From positions 36,229-100,228 of the forward strand of contig QZKO01000018.1 of assembly GCA_003599505.1 (NCBI GenBank): a stretch of DNA of 64,000 nt, written 5' to 3'. Numbering within the stretch: the first letter of the stretch is position 1; every line of letters starts with the position of its first letter. Under the pieces are notes generated by a model, which saw only the letters and a program-made list of their open reading frames with translations, made no database searches and had not been told where the DNA came from. Made by a program: the position numbers and the translations under genes. This stretch comes from Nitrospiraceae bacterium (GTDB lineage: Bacteria > Nitrospirota > Thermodesulfovibrionia > UBA6902). Shown here piece by piece: positions 47,949 to 56,850 of this stretch.

Positions 47949-49955
47949 TCAATGATATTTGGCTGCTATAAATTTGTCCGATCCGAGATATTCCACCGCC
48001 TTGTTGATATCCTTCCCTCTGCCGACAAGTAAAAGGACGTCCCCTGATTGCAGGGCAAGGTCAGGCGAAGGGTTCTGATGAATCCTGTCGCCGCGCTGGA
48101 CCGCCATTATTGTAACTCCTGTCTCTGCGCGCAGATTCAGGTCTTTTATTGTATGCCCGTTAACTCCTGAAGAACCTTTAATAAGATAGGTATCGGTATC
48201 CATGTCCTTTAGAAATTCATATCTTTCAGCAAGAGGTATCCGGGGGAGCCCGACGGTCCTTAAGACATTGTAACTGTTCTTTCTGATACTCTGAGTGTAA
48301 TCCGCGACTACGTTCCTCGGGACATTATAATAATGAAGCACCCTTGAGAATATTTCTACTGAAGTCTCAAACTCCTCGGGGATTACCTCATTAGCTCCGA
48401 GCGCAATCAGATCTTCCACCTCGGCAAGGTACCTGGTCCTGACAATAATGTAGATATCGGGGTTTTCATGCCTTGCGATGGAGACTATCATCCTTGCAGA
48501 GGCAGGATCGGATATCGCTATAACAAGCATTCTCGCGGTCCTGATATTCATTTTATGGAGTATCTCCTTGCTCGTGCCGTCTCCGTAATATATCGGCTCC
48601 CCTTTTTTCTTCATCTTCCTCACCGTGTCGCTGTTCATCTCGAGCACCGCGTAGGAGATGCGGGCCTCTTTCAAAACCTTCGCGAGGTTCCTGCCGTTGA
48701 GCCCGAACCCGATAATAATGACATGCTTCTGTCTTTTTCCCGGACGCCCTTCCGGTTCGGTGACTTTCCTGATCCTGTCGATCCTCTGCATTACCTGTCT
48801 CGACACCATCCACCCGGATATTAAAGGCGCCGCCTTAACGATAAACGGCGTTACAATCATTGTCAGGATGGAAGATGAGAGGAATACCTGATAGAAATCC
48901 CCTGTCACAATGCCGGCTGCTTTCCCGGCTATAACAAGCACGAAAGAGAATTCCCCGATCTGGGAAAGTCCGATGCCCGTATAAATAGAAGCTCTTAAAG
49001 GCGCGCCTATTAAAAGGGGGGAAAGCGTTCCGGTAAATATCTTGATCCCGAATATCAGGATAACGGCTGTCACAATTAACGGGAAATTGCCGCTTATATA
49101 CCCTGTATCCATAAGCATCCCGACCGATACGAAAAACAGGCCGATAAAGCTGTCCTTGAAAGGCAGCAGGTCCGACATCGCCTGGTGGGCGTACTCTGAT
49201 TCGGATATTATCAGGCCCGCCAGGAATGCGCCGAGCGCGAGGGAAAGGCCGAACTTCGAAGTCAGCAGGGCTATACCGAAACAGAGGAGGATGATGGTCG
49301 TTATAAATAATTCCCTGCTCCTGGTCCGCACGATCTGATGCAGCAGGCCCGGCACAAACCAGCTCGCGCTGACAAGCACGACCGCGATAATCAGGGCCGC
49401 GTTGCCGATCTTCACCAGCACACTCATTATGTTGATCCCTTCGCCTGATAAAGCGGGGGTAAGGAGCATCAGCGGGACCACGCAGATATCCTGGAAAATC
49501 AGTATGCCGAGCATCATGCGCCCGTGAGGCGAATCCGTCTCGCCCTTTTCAGCAAGCAGTTTCAGCACGATCGCGGTGCTGCTCAGCGCTATGAGAAAGC
49601 CGATAAAGACGGATTTATTGATGTCACGCGTTACATAAAAAGAAGCGGCTGCCGCAAGCGTTATCGTCAGCAGCACCTGCAGTCCGCCGCCTACCAGCAC
49701 GGCCTTCCTCATTTTTGTAAGCTTCGCGATCGAGAACTCTATGCCGATTGTAAAAAGGAGGAGGATGACTCCTACCTCAGCGAGCATCTCTACAGAGTGC
49801 GTGTCTTTGACTATGCCGATGCCGTAAGGGCCGATAATCACCCCCGCGACAAGAAATCCTACGACTGAGGGTATTTTCATCCTGTTGAATAAAAACACCA
49901 CCATAGCGGACGCCCCGAAAATGATTACCAGAGATTTTAAAAATTCCGATTCCAT
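47949..49955 (-). CDS. Kef/CPA2-type cation:proton antiporter with TrkA domains
   Basis: The 668-residue inner-membrane protein has about 12 membrane helices in residues 1-385, including the CPA2 pattern GLSLALGAFLAGLIISES. A TrkA-N nucleotide-binding domain (about 410-525) has HVIIIGFGLNGRNLAKVL, and a TrkA-C domain (about 580-660) ends GDVLLLVGRGKDI. It is the KefB/C-like arrangement for K+ or Na+ exchange with protons under redox or nucleotide control. It is convergent with the oxidase pair. Confidence 0.9.
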   Translation of the reverse strand: MESEFLKSLVIIFGASAMVVFLFNRMKIPSVVGFLVAGVIIGPYGIGIVKDTHSVEMLAEVGVILLLFTIGIEFSIAKLTKMRKAVLVGGGLQVLLTITLAAAASFYVTRDINKSVFIGFLIALSSTAIVLKLLAEKGETDSPHGRMMLGILIFQDICVVPLMLLTPALSGEGINIMSVLVKIGNAALIIAVVLVSASWFVPGLLHQIVRTRSRELFITTIILLCFGIALLTSKFGLSLALGAFLAGLIISESEYAHQAMSDLLPFKDSFIGLFFVSVGMLMDTGYISGNFPLIVTAVILIFGIKIFTGTLSPLLIGAPLRASIYTGIGLSQIGEFSFVLVIAGKAAGIVTGDFYQVFLSSSILTMIVTPFIVKAAPLISGWMVSRQVMQRIDRIRKVTEPEGRPGKRQKHVIIIGFGLNGRNLAKVLKEARISYAVLEMNSDTVRKMKKKGEPIYYGDGTSKEILHKMNIRTARMLVIAISDPASARMIVSIARHENPDIYIIVRTRYLAEVEDLIALGANEVIPEEFETSVEIFSRVLHYYNVPRNVVADYTQSIRKNSYNVLRTVGLPRIPLAERYEFLKDMDTDTYLIKGSSGVNGHTIKDLNLRAETGVTIMAVQRGDRIHQNPSPDLALQSGDVLLLVGRGKDINKAVEYLGSDKFIAAKYH

Positions 49956-50015
49956 GTTTTCCGCATAGTATAAATTATGCGTGGCTCAAGCGCAAATCTG
50001 CATTCACCTCAAGAC

Positions 50016-50046
50016 AGGCGAAGGGCAAATGGCGAAAGTCCCAAGG
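50016..50046. repeat. Weak heptamer-like repeat AGGCGAA/GGGCAAA
   Basis: Three to four degenerate units (AGGCGAA, GGGCAAA, TGGCGAA, AGTCCCA) lie between kef and thrC. Confidence 0.5.
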
Positions 50047-50071
50047 TTTTAAGATGGGGGGCAAGCGCGGG

Positions 50072-51142
50072 TTATATACAGCACCCTCTTATGGTGTCTT
50101 CCAGCGCGGAAAGAGAGGCTTTTATCTTTATGGGCTTGGCGGAAATCTTTAAGGCGTTGTCGGGGTCTTTCAGTCCATGCCCTGTGAGGGTGCAGACGAT
50201 GGTGTCTCCTTTTCTGAAATAGTCCTGCTTCGATAATTTTATTACGCCTGCCAGAGACGCCGCGGAAGCGGGCTCGCAGAAGATCCCTTCTCTTGACGCG
50301 ATAAATTTATACGCCTCTAAAATTTCATCGTCGGTTACGGAGTCGATTCTCCCTCCGGATTCGTCCCTCGCCGCCTCCGCGCTCTTCCAGCTTGCGGGGT
50401 TGCCTATCCTGATGGCCGTGGCGACCGTCTCCGGCTTTGTCACGGGATGCCCCAGCACAATCGGCGCCGCGCCTGCGGCCTGAAACCCTATCATCTTCGG
50501 CAGGGAGCTGATCTTCCCCGCTGAACGGTATTCTTTGTAGCCCTTCCAGTAGGCGGTTATGTTCCCGGCGTTGCCCACCGGAAGCGCATGATAAACCGGC
50601 GGCTTCCCCAGATGGTCACAGACCTCAAAAGCCGCTGTCTTCTGTCCTTCTATTCTGAAGGGGTTCAGGGAATTCACGAGCACGATAGGGTATTTTGCGA
50701 CAATCTCCTTGACCATCCTGAGGGCGTCGTCAAAATTCCCGTCAATCTGTATTACCATCGCGCCGTGTATCATGGCCTGGGCCAGTTTTCCCATGGCTAT
50801 CTTTCCTTCAGGGATAATTACTATGCAGGATATGCCGGCCCGCGCGGAATACGCGGAAGCGGAAGCTGATGTATTGCCGGTCGACGCGCAGATGACCGCC
50901 CTTGCCTTCTCCTCCGCGGCCTTTGAGATCGCGAGCGTCATCCCCCGGTCTTTGAAAGAGCCGGTGGGGTTCGTTCCCTCAAATTTAAAATATATGCTTA
51001 TCTCTTCCTTTATGATTTCCTGAATATGGGAAGCGGCCAGCAGAGGGGTGTTCCCTTCATTAAGAGTAATGACGGGCGTTTTTTCACTTACGGGGAGAAA
51101 CCCGCCGTATCTGTTGATCAATCCATGCCAGGGCCGCGTCAT
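50072..51142 (-). CDS. thrC: Threonine synthase
   Basis: ThrC converts O-phosphohomoserine to threonine with pyridoxal phosphate. The 356-residue protein has the PLP-lysine motif [32 protein letters not shown] and the glycine-rich [17 protein letters not shown]. It is the shorter form without a zinc ribbon. It overlaps the NIL gene (TAATG) and closes the cluster. It is the better threonine synthase candidate of the two paralogues here. Confidence 0.9.
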   Translation of the reverse strand: MTRPWHGLINRYGGFLPVSEKTPVITLNEGNTPLLAASHIQEIIKEEISIYFKFEGTNPTGSFKDRGMTLAISKAAEEKARAVICASTGNTSASASAYSARAGISCIVIIPEGKIAMGKLAQAMIHGAMVIQIDGNFDDALRMVKEIVAKYPIVLVNSLNPFRIEGQKTAAFEVCDHLGKPPVYHALPVGNAGNITAYWKGYKEYRSAGKISSLPKMIGFQAAGAAPIVLGHPVTKPETVATAIRIGNPASWKSAEAARDESGGRIDSVTDDEILEAYKFIASREGIFCEPASAASLAGVIKLSKQDYFRKGDTIVCTLTGHGLKDPDNALKISAKPIKIKASLSALEDTIRGCCI

Positions 51143-51378
51143 TATTCTATTATGTCGCCTTCCACGAGCTCCACGTTAACACCCTGCTGCCTGAGAGACT
51201 CAATGCCCTTGTTAATGCTTTCCTGGGGACCTTCCAGCTCAAGGATCATCTCGCCGGCGGTTTCAGTCACGCGCGCCCTTCTTATATTCGGCATGATGTC
51301 GTATTTCTTCGCCATGGCGAATATGACAGGCTCCCTTATGAGATGCTGCGGAAACGTCAGTTTTACTCTCGTCTTCAT
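51142..51378 (-). CDS. NIL-domain protein
   Basis: This 78-residue protein is a single NIL (ACT-like ferredoxin fold) domain: [23 protein letters not shown], then [24 protein letters not shown] domains occur in methionine transporters and in archaeal homocysteine-forming proteins, where they are linked to methionine or sulfur. Between a sulfur carrier and thrC, it may regulate or assist sulfur transfer. It has no cysteines. Confidence 0.85.
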   Translation of the reverse strand: MKTRVKLTFPQHLIREPVIFAMAKKYDIMPNIRRARVTETAGEMILELEGPQESINKGIESLRQQGVNVELVEGDIIE

Positions 51379-51396
51379 TATGCTCCCCTTTTTAAA

Positions 51397-51463
51397 TCAG
51401 CTTTAAGCTATTAGCAATCAACAGTCAGTTGCTTACGGCAGACCGCTAAATGCTGATCGCTGT
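51397..51463. repeat. Heptamer-like repeat AGCTTTA/AGCTATT at the thiS-like 3' end
   Basis: Degenerate period-7 units (AGCTTTA, AGCTATT, AGCAATC, then more divergent ones) run from the NIL gene into the 3' end of the carrier gene. They encode its last residues and stop codon. Confidence 0.6.
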
Positions 51464-51739
51464 AATAATGCCTCCTGCAATCGCAGGGACTATGGAAACT
51501 TCGTCACCGTCTTTGACCACGGTCTCCTCGTTTTTAAGGAACCTCACATCTTCTTCATTCACATACACATTCACAAACCTTCTCAGTTTTCCGGCCTCGG
51601 ATATCCTTTCACCCAGCCCGGGATACTTGCTGTCGAGTGTGTTGATCAGCGATATGACCGTGCCCGGGTCGCCTTCGACCTCGTCCTTCCCTTTTGTCAG
51701 TCTCTGAAGGGGGACAGGTATTTTTACCTTTACCGCCAT
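51446..51739 (-). CDS. ThiS/MoaD-type sulfur carrier protein with a C-terminal extension
   Basis: This 97-residue beta-grasp protein has the carrier pattern NVYVNEEDVRFLKNEETVVKDGDEVSIVPAIAGG (core VYVNEEDVR, then GDEVSIVPAIAGG). Carriers act when the terminal Gly-Gly is adenylated and thiocarboxylated. Here seven residues (IITAISI) follow the Gly-Gly, so processing would be needed first. No JAMM-type protease is in the window. The extension overlaps a heptamer repeat. The neighbours suggest delivery of sulfur to homocysteine or cysteine rather than molybdopterin or thiamine. Confidence 0.88.
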   Translation of the reverse strand: MAVKVKIPVPLQRLTKGKDEVEGDPGTVISLINTLDSKYPGLGERISEAGKLRRFVNVYVNEEDVRFLKNEETVVKDGDEVSIVPAIAGGIITAISI

Positions 51740-51801
51740 TCTGTATTCCTCCTTATAACTTTATCTGTATAATCTTCTTATCATCTACGTAATCAGAAGT
51801 T

Positions 51802-53040
51802 TTATTTCTCATTTATCTTCTTCAGCGCTTCTTCAAAAGACTTCATGTTGGGCTGAATATAATGAGGCTCGCCCGTGTGTCCCATGATGGCTTCCTTTGT
51901 CTTGAGACCGTTTCCGGTGATGCAGAGGACCGTTAAATCGTCTTCCTTAATGTAGCCTCCCTTTATCAGCTTAATCGCGGAGGCCAGGGTGACTCCCCCC
52001 GCTGTCTCGGCAAATATTCCTTCTGTTCTTGCAAGGAGCTTTATCGCGTCGATAATCTCCTGGTCCGGGACATCTTCCCCGAATCCGCCGCTCTCCCTTA
52101 CGACATTCGTAGCGTAATAACCGTCCGCCGGGTTCCCGATCGCGAGTGATTTGGCGATTGTATCGGGCTTCACCGGTTTTATGACGTCAACGCCCGATTT
52201 TATGGCGGTGACGATCGGCGCGCAGCCCGTCGCCTGCGCGGAAAATACCTTTGTGCGCAATTCGTCAATCAGCCCGATCTGCTTCATTTCCTTGAAACTC
52301 TTCCATATCTTGGTCAGCAAAGAACCGCTCGCGGAAGGGACAACCACCGCGTCAGGCGCCTTCCAGCCAAGCTGTTCAAGTATCTCGTAACCCTGTGTCT
52401 TTGAACCTTCCGCGTAAAAAGGCCTGATATTTATGTTTACAAACGCCCAGCGGTATTTATTTGCCACTTCACTGCACAGCCTGTTGACATCGTCATAATT
52501 ACCGTCAACAGCGATCAGGTTAGGCTCATACACAAGTGACGCGACTATCTTGCTGCGTTCAAGGGTCGCTGGGATGAAAATAAATCTCTTGAAGCCGTCT
52601 GCCGCGCCGTGGGCCGATACCGAATGCGCCAGGTTGCCGGTAGACGCGCATGCCACCGTATCGAACCCGAATTCCCTGGCCTTGGAAAGCGCGACAGCCA
52701 CCACGCGGTCCTTGAATGAAAGGGTCGGATGGGTGACCGTGTCGTCTTTTATATAAAGTTCTTTTACCCCGATAATCTTTGCGAGCTTATTCGCCTTTAC
52801 GAGAGGCGTGAATCCTGAATTGAGACCGCTCGCGGGCTCTCCGTCAATCGGCAGCAGTTCTATGTATCGCCACAAATTCTGCGGCCTCGACAGAATTTTC
52901 TCTCTTGTCAGAACTTTCTTTATTCCGTCATAATCGTAAACTACTTCAAGAGGACCAAAGCAGAATTCGCAAACATAAACAGGGTCAACGGCGTATTCCC
53001 TTCCGCATTCCCTGCATTTCAGTCCTTTAACATACCCCAT
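51802..53040 (-). CDS. Threonine-synthase-like PLP enzyme with zinc ribbon
   Basis: The 412-residue protein has an N-terminal zinc ribbon (CREC at residues 10-13, then CEFC) and the PLP core SFKDRVVAVALSKAREFGFD, with ASTGNLAHSVSAHGA and PSASGSLLTKI. It is a second ThrC-family protein. Because it directly precedes the sulfur carrier gene, it may instead use thiocarboxylate sulfur on a phosphohomoserine-like substrate. That role is inference; ordinary threonine synthase activity remains possible. Confidence 0.82.
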   Translation of the reverse strand: MGYVKGLKCRECGREYAVDPVYVCEFCFGPLEVVYDYDGIKKVLTREKILSRPQNLWRYIELLPIDGEPASGLNSGFTPLVKANKLAKIIGVKELYIKDDTVTHPTLSFKDRVVAVALSKAREFGFDTVACASTGNLAHSVSAHGAADGFKRFIFIPATLERSKIVASLVYEPNLIAVDGNYDDVNRLCSEVANKYRWAFVNINIRPFYAEGSKTQGYEILEQLGWKAPDAVVVPSASGSLLTKIWKSFKEMKQIGLIDELRTKVFSAQATGCAPIVTAIKSGVDVIKPVKPDTIAKSLAIGNPADGYYATNVVRESGGFGEDVPDQEIIDAIKLLARTEGIFAETAGGVTLASAIKLIKGGYIKEDDLTVLCITGNGLKTKEAIMGHTGEPHYIQPNMKSFEEALKKINEK

Positions 53041-53059
53041 TTTGAGTCCTCCGTAAAAA

Positions 53060-53092
53060 AGCTGACAGCTTTAAGCTATAAGCGTTAAGCCA
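53060..53092. repeat. Heptamer tandem repeat GCTTTAA/GCTATAA
   Basis: Units GCTGACA, GCTTTAA, GCTATAA, GCGTTAA, GCC follow in phase upstream of the threonine-synthase-like gene. Confidence 0.75.
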
Positions 53093-53163
53093 GGCTCACT
53101 GAAAAAATTATTTAATCTTATCACATTCCGATACAAGGATGCTCTGAAAAAATTAATATCCTT

Positions 53164-53200
53164 TTGCTGAAAGCCGACAGTTCATAGCTGTTCAGCTATA
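53164..53200. repeat. Heptamer-like repeat at the hesA 3' end
   Basis: Units GCTGAAA, GCCGACA, GTTCATA, GCTGTTC, AGCTATA run into the hesA/moeB gene and contain its TAG stop (53198-53196). Confidence 0.65.
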
Positions 53201-53996
53201 TCGAGCAGTACTGCTCCGGTATATCCGACAGCTCCTTGATTTTCGGATTTTTACCGCACATCGGGCAATCGGTATTTTTCGGAATTTTTACCTTTCTGAA
53301 GTTTACGCCGAGTGCGTCATATATCAGTAATTCACCCTTTAAAGGCTTGCCTTTGCCCAAGATCAGCTTGAGGACCTCGGTTGCCTGAAGCGCGCCGATT
53401 ACCCCGGGCAGGACCCCTAACACACCGGCCTCCTGGCATGACGGAACAAGGCCCGCCGGCGGCGGCTCTTCAAAGAGACAGCGGTAACACGGGCCGTCTC
53501 CCGGCATTATGGTCGTAACCTGTCCCTCAAACCGGAGAATGGCCCCGCTTACCAGGGGTTTTTTCAGCATGACACAAGCGTCGTTGATAAGATACCGCGT
53601 AGGAAAATTATCGGTCCCGTCCACGACGATATCATAGTCTTTTATCAGACCGATAATATTCTTGCTGTTGATCCTCTCCTTCACGGCGATGACATTGACG
53701 TCCGGATTCAGCGATTCGAATGTCTGCTTTGCCGAGTCGGCCTTGTTTACGCCGAGCGTCTTTACGCTGTGCGCTATCTGTCTCTGCAGGTTGCTCAGCT
53801 CCACCACGTCATTGTCCACAAGCGCAAGGGTCCCTATGCCCGCTGCGGCAAGATAATACCCGACAGGACAGCCGAGCCCTCCCGCGCCTACTATAAGGAC
53901 CCTGGCATCCGATATCTTCTGCTGACCCTTGCCCCCGACTTCAGGGAGGATTATATGCCTGCTGTACCTTTTCAGTTGTTCTTCTGTAAATTCCAT
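53196..53996 (-). CDS. HesA/MoeB/ThiF-type E1-like activating enzyme
   Basis: This enzyme adenylates the C terminus of a ThiS/MoaD carrier. The 266-residue protein has ERYSRHIILPEVGGKGQ-like RYSRHIILPEVG, the nucleotide motif VLIVGAGGLGCPVGYYLAAAGIG (core GAGGLGCPVGYYLA) and LVDNDVVELSNLQRQI. DGTDNFPTRYLINDAC and two zinc-binding CxxC pairs (CYRC, CPMC) follow. There is no rhodanese domain. Its start overlaps the tusA-like stop (TGATG). In this cluster it is the natural partner of the carrier at 51.5 kb. Confidence 0.9.
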   Translation of the reverse strand: MEFTEEQLKRYSRHIILPEVGGKGQQKISDARVLIVGAGGLGCPVGYYLAAAGIGTLALVDNDVVELSNLQRQIAHSVKTLGVNKADSAKQTFESLNPDVNVIAVKERINSKNIIGLIKDYDIVVDGTDNFPTRYLINDACVMLKKPLVSGAILRFEGQVTTIMPGDGPCYRCLFEEPPPAGLVPSCQEAGVLGVLPGVIGALQATEVLKLILGKGKPLKGELLIYDALGVNFRKVKIPKNTDCPMCGKNPKIKELSDIPEQYCSI

Positions 53997-54244
53997 CAGT
54001 CCTCAACCTCTTTTCTTACCCGGACAATCCATTCCTTCGGGCTTATTTTATCGACCTTCAGGACCGAATGCCCGTAATTCAGCATCGCCTTTGGTATACT
54101 GCCGGCCGCCTCCGGATAGTCCAGTATGATTTCGAGGATTTGTCCTACCTCGATATCTTCAACGGCAAGCTTGGATTTTACCAGAGTATAAGGGCAAACT
54201 TCACCCCTGATATCCAGATATTTATCAGCCTTTATGTCTTCCAT
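53996..54244 (-). CDS. TusA-like sulfur-transfer protein
   Basis: This 82-residue protein has the TusA fold and its CPxxxxK active site: DIRGEVCPYTLVKSKLA. The cysteine carries persulfide sulfur. It overlaps hom by 20 bases and hesA by one base, so the three are translated together. It may hand sulfur to the activated carrier. Confidence 0.9.
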   Translation of the reverse strand: MEDIKADKYLDIRGEVCPYTLVKSKLAVEDIEVGQILEIILDYPEAAGSIPKAMLNYGHSVLKVDKISPKEWIVRVRKEVED

Positions 54245-55559
54245 CCTGATTGTTTCCTCCTTCGACCCTCAGATAAACGGTCTTCCCCGAAACAGCCGGG
54301 AGTCCGTTTATTTCCTTCAACGCCCGCATCATATCTCTTTCTCTTGCTTCATGCGTCATCATGACAACAGGCACCGCTTTCTCCAGCTTCCTCCCCTTCT
54401 GGATCATGGACTTTATACTGATATTATGATTTCCCAGTATCCCGGATATTCGTGATAAAACCCCGGGTTTGTCAAACGCTGAAAACCGCAGATAATAACA
54501 GGTTTGCACATCTTCCATTTTCTTTATCCTGTATTTTGTATCCTGTATTAAACCTGTCTGTGTTCTGTATTCCGTGTTCTGTGTTGCGATTATATTTTTT
54601 GCAATATCCGCGATGTCGCCGACGACCGCGCTTCCAGTAGGCATCTCTCCGGCGCCCCTGCCGTAATAAAGGTGGGAGCCTATGGCGTCGCCTTCAATAT
54701 AAACCGCGTTAAAAACTCCGTTCACGCTCGCGATAAGGTAATCCTTCGGCAGCATGGTGGGATGCACCCGCACTTCGACAGTGTCTCCCTCCTGCTTTGC
54801 GACCGCCAGCAGCTTTATCTTGTATCCGAACTCCGACGCGAACTGTATATCCAGGGGCGTTATCTTCGTTATGCCTTCAGTGTAAATCTTTTTGAAAGAG
54901 AACGGTATGCCGAATGAAAGCGACGCGAGGATCGTAAGCTTATGCGCGGAATCAATGCCCTCTATGTCAAAAGTAGGGTCCGCTTCCGCGTACCCGAGCG
55001 CCTGGGCCTCCCTGAGGGCTGTCGTGAAATCAAGTCCCTCTTCCGTCATTTTTGTCAGTATATAGTTTGACGTCCCGTTTATAATTCCATATATGCTCTG
55101 AATCCTGTTGCCTATGAGCGATTCTCTCACAACCTTAATAATAGGTATACTGCCCGCGACAGAAGCCTCAAATCCGATGTCCACCCTGCTTTTCCGCGCG
55201 GCCCTGAATATTTCATGTCCTTCAGTGGCAAGCAATGCCTTGTTCGCGGTCACGACGTGCTTTCCATTCCTTATCGCCTGAAGAATGAATTCCTTCGCGG
55301 GATGAATTCCCCCCATAAGCTCGACGACAATATCGATCTCCGGATCATTCAGGACCCTTTGAGCATCATTTATAAGAATGCCGGGAGGAAGCTTAATGCC
55401 CCGGTCCCGTTCCGTATCGAGATCGGCGATATTCTTTAGGGTAAGCGGAAACCCAAGCCTGCTCTCAAGTTCCCCCCTTTTCTTTAAAAGTATCCTGGCC
55501 GTTCCGGCCCCAACCGTCCCGAAACCTATTATGCCGATGTTAACAGAAGTCTTTTTCAA
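54225..55559 (-). CDS. hom: Homoserine dehydrogenase with ACT domain
   Basis: Hom reduces aspartate semialdehyde to homoserine, the branch point to threonine and methionine. The 444-residue protein has the NAD-binding GIIGFGTVGAGTARIL, GGIHPAKEFI, NKALLA and the catalytic region GYAEADPTFDIEGIDSAHKL (core EADPTFDIEGIDSAHK). A C-terminal ACT domain (about 355-440) is expected to sense threonine. The linker between the two (about residues 324-347) is encoded by an in-frame heptamer repeat. Confidence 0.95.
   Translation of the reverse strand: MKKTSVNIGIIGFGTVGAGTARILLKKRGELESRLGFPLTLKNIADLDTERDRGIKLPPGILINDAQRVLNDPEIDIVVELMGGIHPAKEFILQAIRNGKHVVTANKALLATEGHEIFRAARKSRVDIGFEASVAGSIPIIKVVRESLIGNRIQSIYGIINGTSNYILTKMTEEGLDFTTALREAQALGYAEADPTFDIEGIDSAHKLTILASLSFGIPFSFKKIYTEGITKITPLDIQFASEFGYKIKLLAVAKQEGDTVEVRVHPTMLPKDYLIASVNGVFNAVYIEGDAIGSHLYYGRGAGEMPTGSAVVGDIADIAKNIIATQNTEYRTQTGLIQDTKYRIKKMEDVQTCYYLRFSAFDKPGVLSRISGILGNHNISIKSMIQKGRKLEKAVPVVMMTHEARERDMMRALKEINGLPAVSGKTVYLRVEGGNNQDGRHKG
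54532..54588. repeat. Heptamer tandem repeat CTGTATT/CTGTGTT inside hom
   Basis: About eight units (CTGTATT, TTGTATC, CTGTATT, CTGTGTT, CTGTATT, CCGTGTT, CTGTGTT) lie entirely inside the hom coding sequence, in frame. On the coding strand they give TQNTEYRTQTG and similar residues. Confidence 0.85.
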
Positions 55560-55564
55560 TGTAT

Positions 55565-56740
55565 TTATCCTTTGTTCAGCGCCTTCTTGATGCCGCGTGT
55601 CGCCTGCCGTATCCTGTGCTCGTTTTCAACGAGCGCGAAGCGGACAAATCCTTCTCCGGCAGGGCCGAACCCGATGCCGGGTGAGACCGCGACGCCCGCT
55701 TCTTTTATAAGGTATTTCGCGAATTCAAGCGATTCCATTTTTCTGAACGGTTCCGGAATCCGGGCCCAGACAAACATAGTCGCTTTGGGAGGTTCCACAA
55801 CCCATCCGGCGCTCCTGAGTCCCTTTATCAACACATTCCTCCTGCATTGATAGGTCCTTGCGATCTCCTGGACGCAATCCTGCGGCCCTCTAAGGGCTAT
55901 AATGCTCGCGATCTGGATCGGCTGAAACATGCCGTAATCAAGATAACTCTTTATCTTGGTAAGGGCGCCGACTATTTCACTGTTGCCCACGCAGAAACCT
56001 ACCCTCCAGCCGGCCATTGAATAACTTTTTGTCAGAGAGAAAAATTCCACGCCCACGTCTTTGGCCCCTTTTACCTGGAGAAAGCTCGGGGGTTTATATC
56101 CGTCGAAGGCGAGATCGGCATATGCAAAGTCATGCAGGACTATGATGCCGTTCTCTTTTGCAAAGTCCACCACCCTCTGGAAGAAGCCGAGGTCGGTGCA
56201 GGCGGTGGTCGGGTTATGCGGAAAGTTGATCAGTAATATTTTGGGTCTCGGCCATGCCGTCCTGAAGACGTCTTCCATGCCCTTGAAAAAGTCCGTATCC
56301 TTGTCTATCGGGATACTCCGCACATCGCCGCCCGCTAAAATGAAACTGTAGGGATGAATAGGGTATGCCGGGGCGGGAGTCAGCACGAGGTCTCCCGGCT
56401 CGATCATCGCGTACGCGAGATGAGACAGTCCCTCTTTCGATCCGATGGTAACAACCGCCTCCGTCTCGTGGTCAAGCTCGACGTCGAACCGCCTCTTGTA
56501 CCATTCGCATATCGCGAGCCGTAACTGCGTTATCCCTTTGGAAGCCGAGTACCTGTGGTTTTTCGGGTTCTGCGCCGCCTCGATCAATTTATCGATAATA
56601 TGCTGGGGAGTCGGCATATCAGGATTCCCCATGCCGAGGTCGATGATGTCTTCACCTTTTCTCCTCGCGTCCATCTTTAGCTGGTTGACTATCGCGAAGA
56701 CATAAGGCGGCAGCCGTTTTATTCTCTTGAATTCGTACAT
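55565..56740 (-). CDS. PLP aminotransferase (class I/II), AlaC/aspartate-aminotransferase-like
   Basis: The 391-residue protein starts [20 protein letters not shown]. It has [23 protein letters not shown], the [11 protein letters not shown] loop and the PLP-lysine motif [16 protein letters not shown]. These match alanine- or aspartate-type aminotransferases often placed beside hom. ATG 56740 is used; the longer reading has only repeat sequence. It stands five bases upstream of hom and probably makes aspartate or alanine for the same pathway. Confidence 0.88.
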   Translation of the reverse strand: MYEFKRIKRLPPYVFAIVNQLKMDARRKGEDIIDLGMGNPDMPTPQHIIDKLIEAAQNPKNHRYSASKGITQLRLAICEWYKRRFDVELDHETEAVVTIGSKEGLSHLAYAMIEPGDLVLTPAPAYPIHPYSFILAGGDVRSIPIDKDTDFFKGMEDVFRTAWPRPKILLINFPHNPTTACTDLGFFQRVVDFAKENGIIVLHDFAYADLAFDGYKPPSFLQVKGAKDVGVEFFSLTKSYSMAGWRVGFCVGNSEIVGALTKIKSYLDYGMFQPIQIASIIALRGPQDCVQEIARTYQCRRNVLIKGLRSAGWVVEPPKATMFVWARIPEPFRKMESLEFAKYLIKEAGVAVSPGIGFGPAGEGFVRFALVENEHRIRQATRGIKKALNKG

Positions 56741-56751
56741 AATACCTCGCT

Positions 56752-56784
56752 GAAATTCAAAAATCAGGGTCAAATGTCAAAATT
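56752..56784. repeat. Heptamer-like repeat ATTCAAA/GTCAAAT
   Basis: Units ATTCAAA, AATCAGG, GTCAAAT, GTCAAAA lie between lipA and the aminotransferase start. Confidence 0.65.
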
Positions 56785-56814
56785 ATCGTACAATGAATAA
56801 TATAATATAATTTC

Positions 56815-56850
56815 CTTAATTTTGCATTTTTCATTTAGCATTTTTAATTG
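56815..56850. repeat. Heptamer tandem repeat at the lipA 3' end
   Basis: Units TTTTGCA, TTTTTCA, TTTAGCA, TTTTTAA follow in phase and contain the lipA stop codon (56833-56831). They encode its last residues (IKNAK). Confidence 0.75.
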
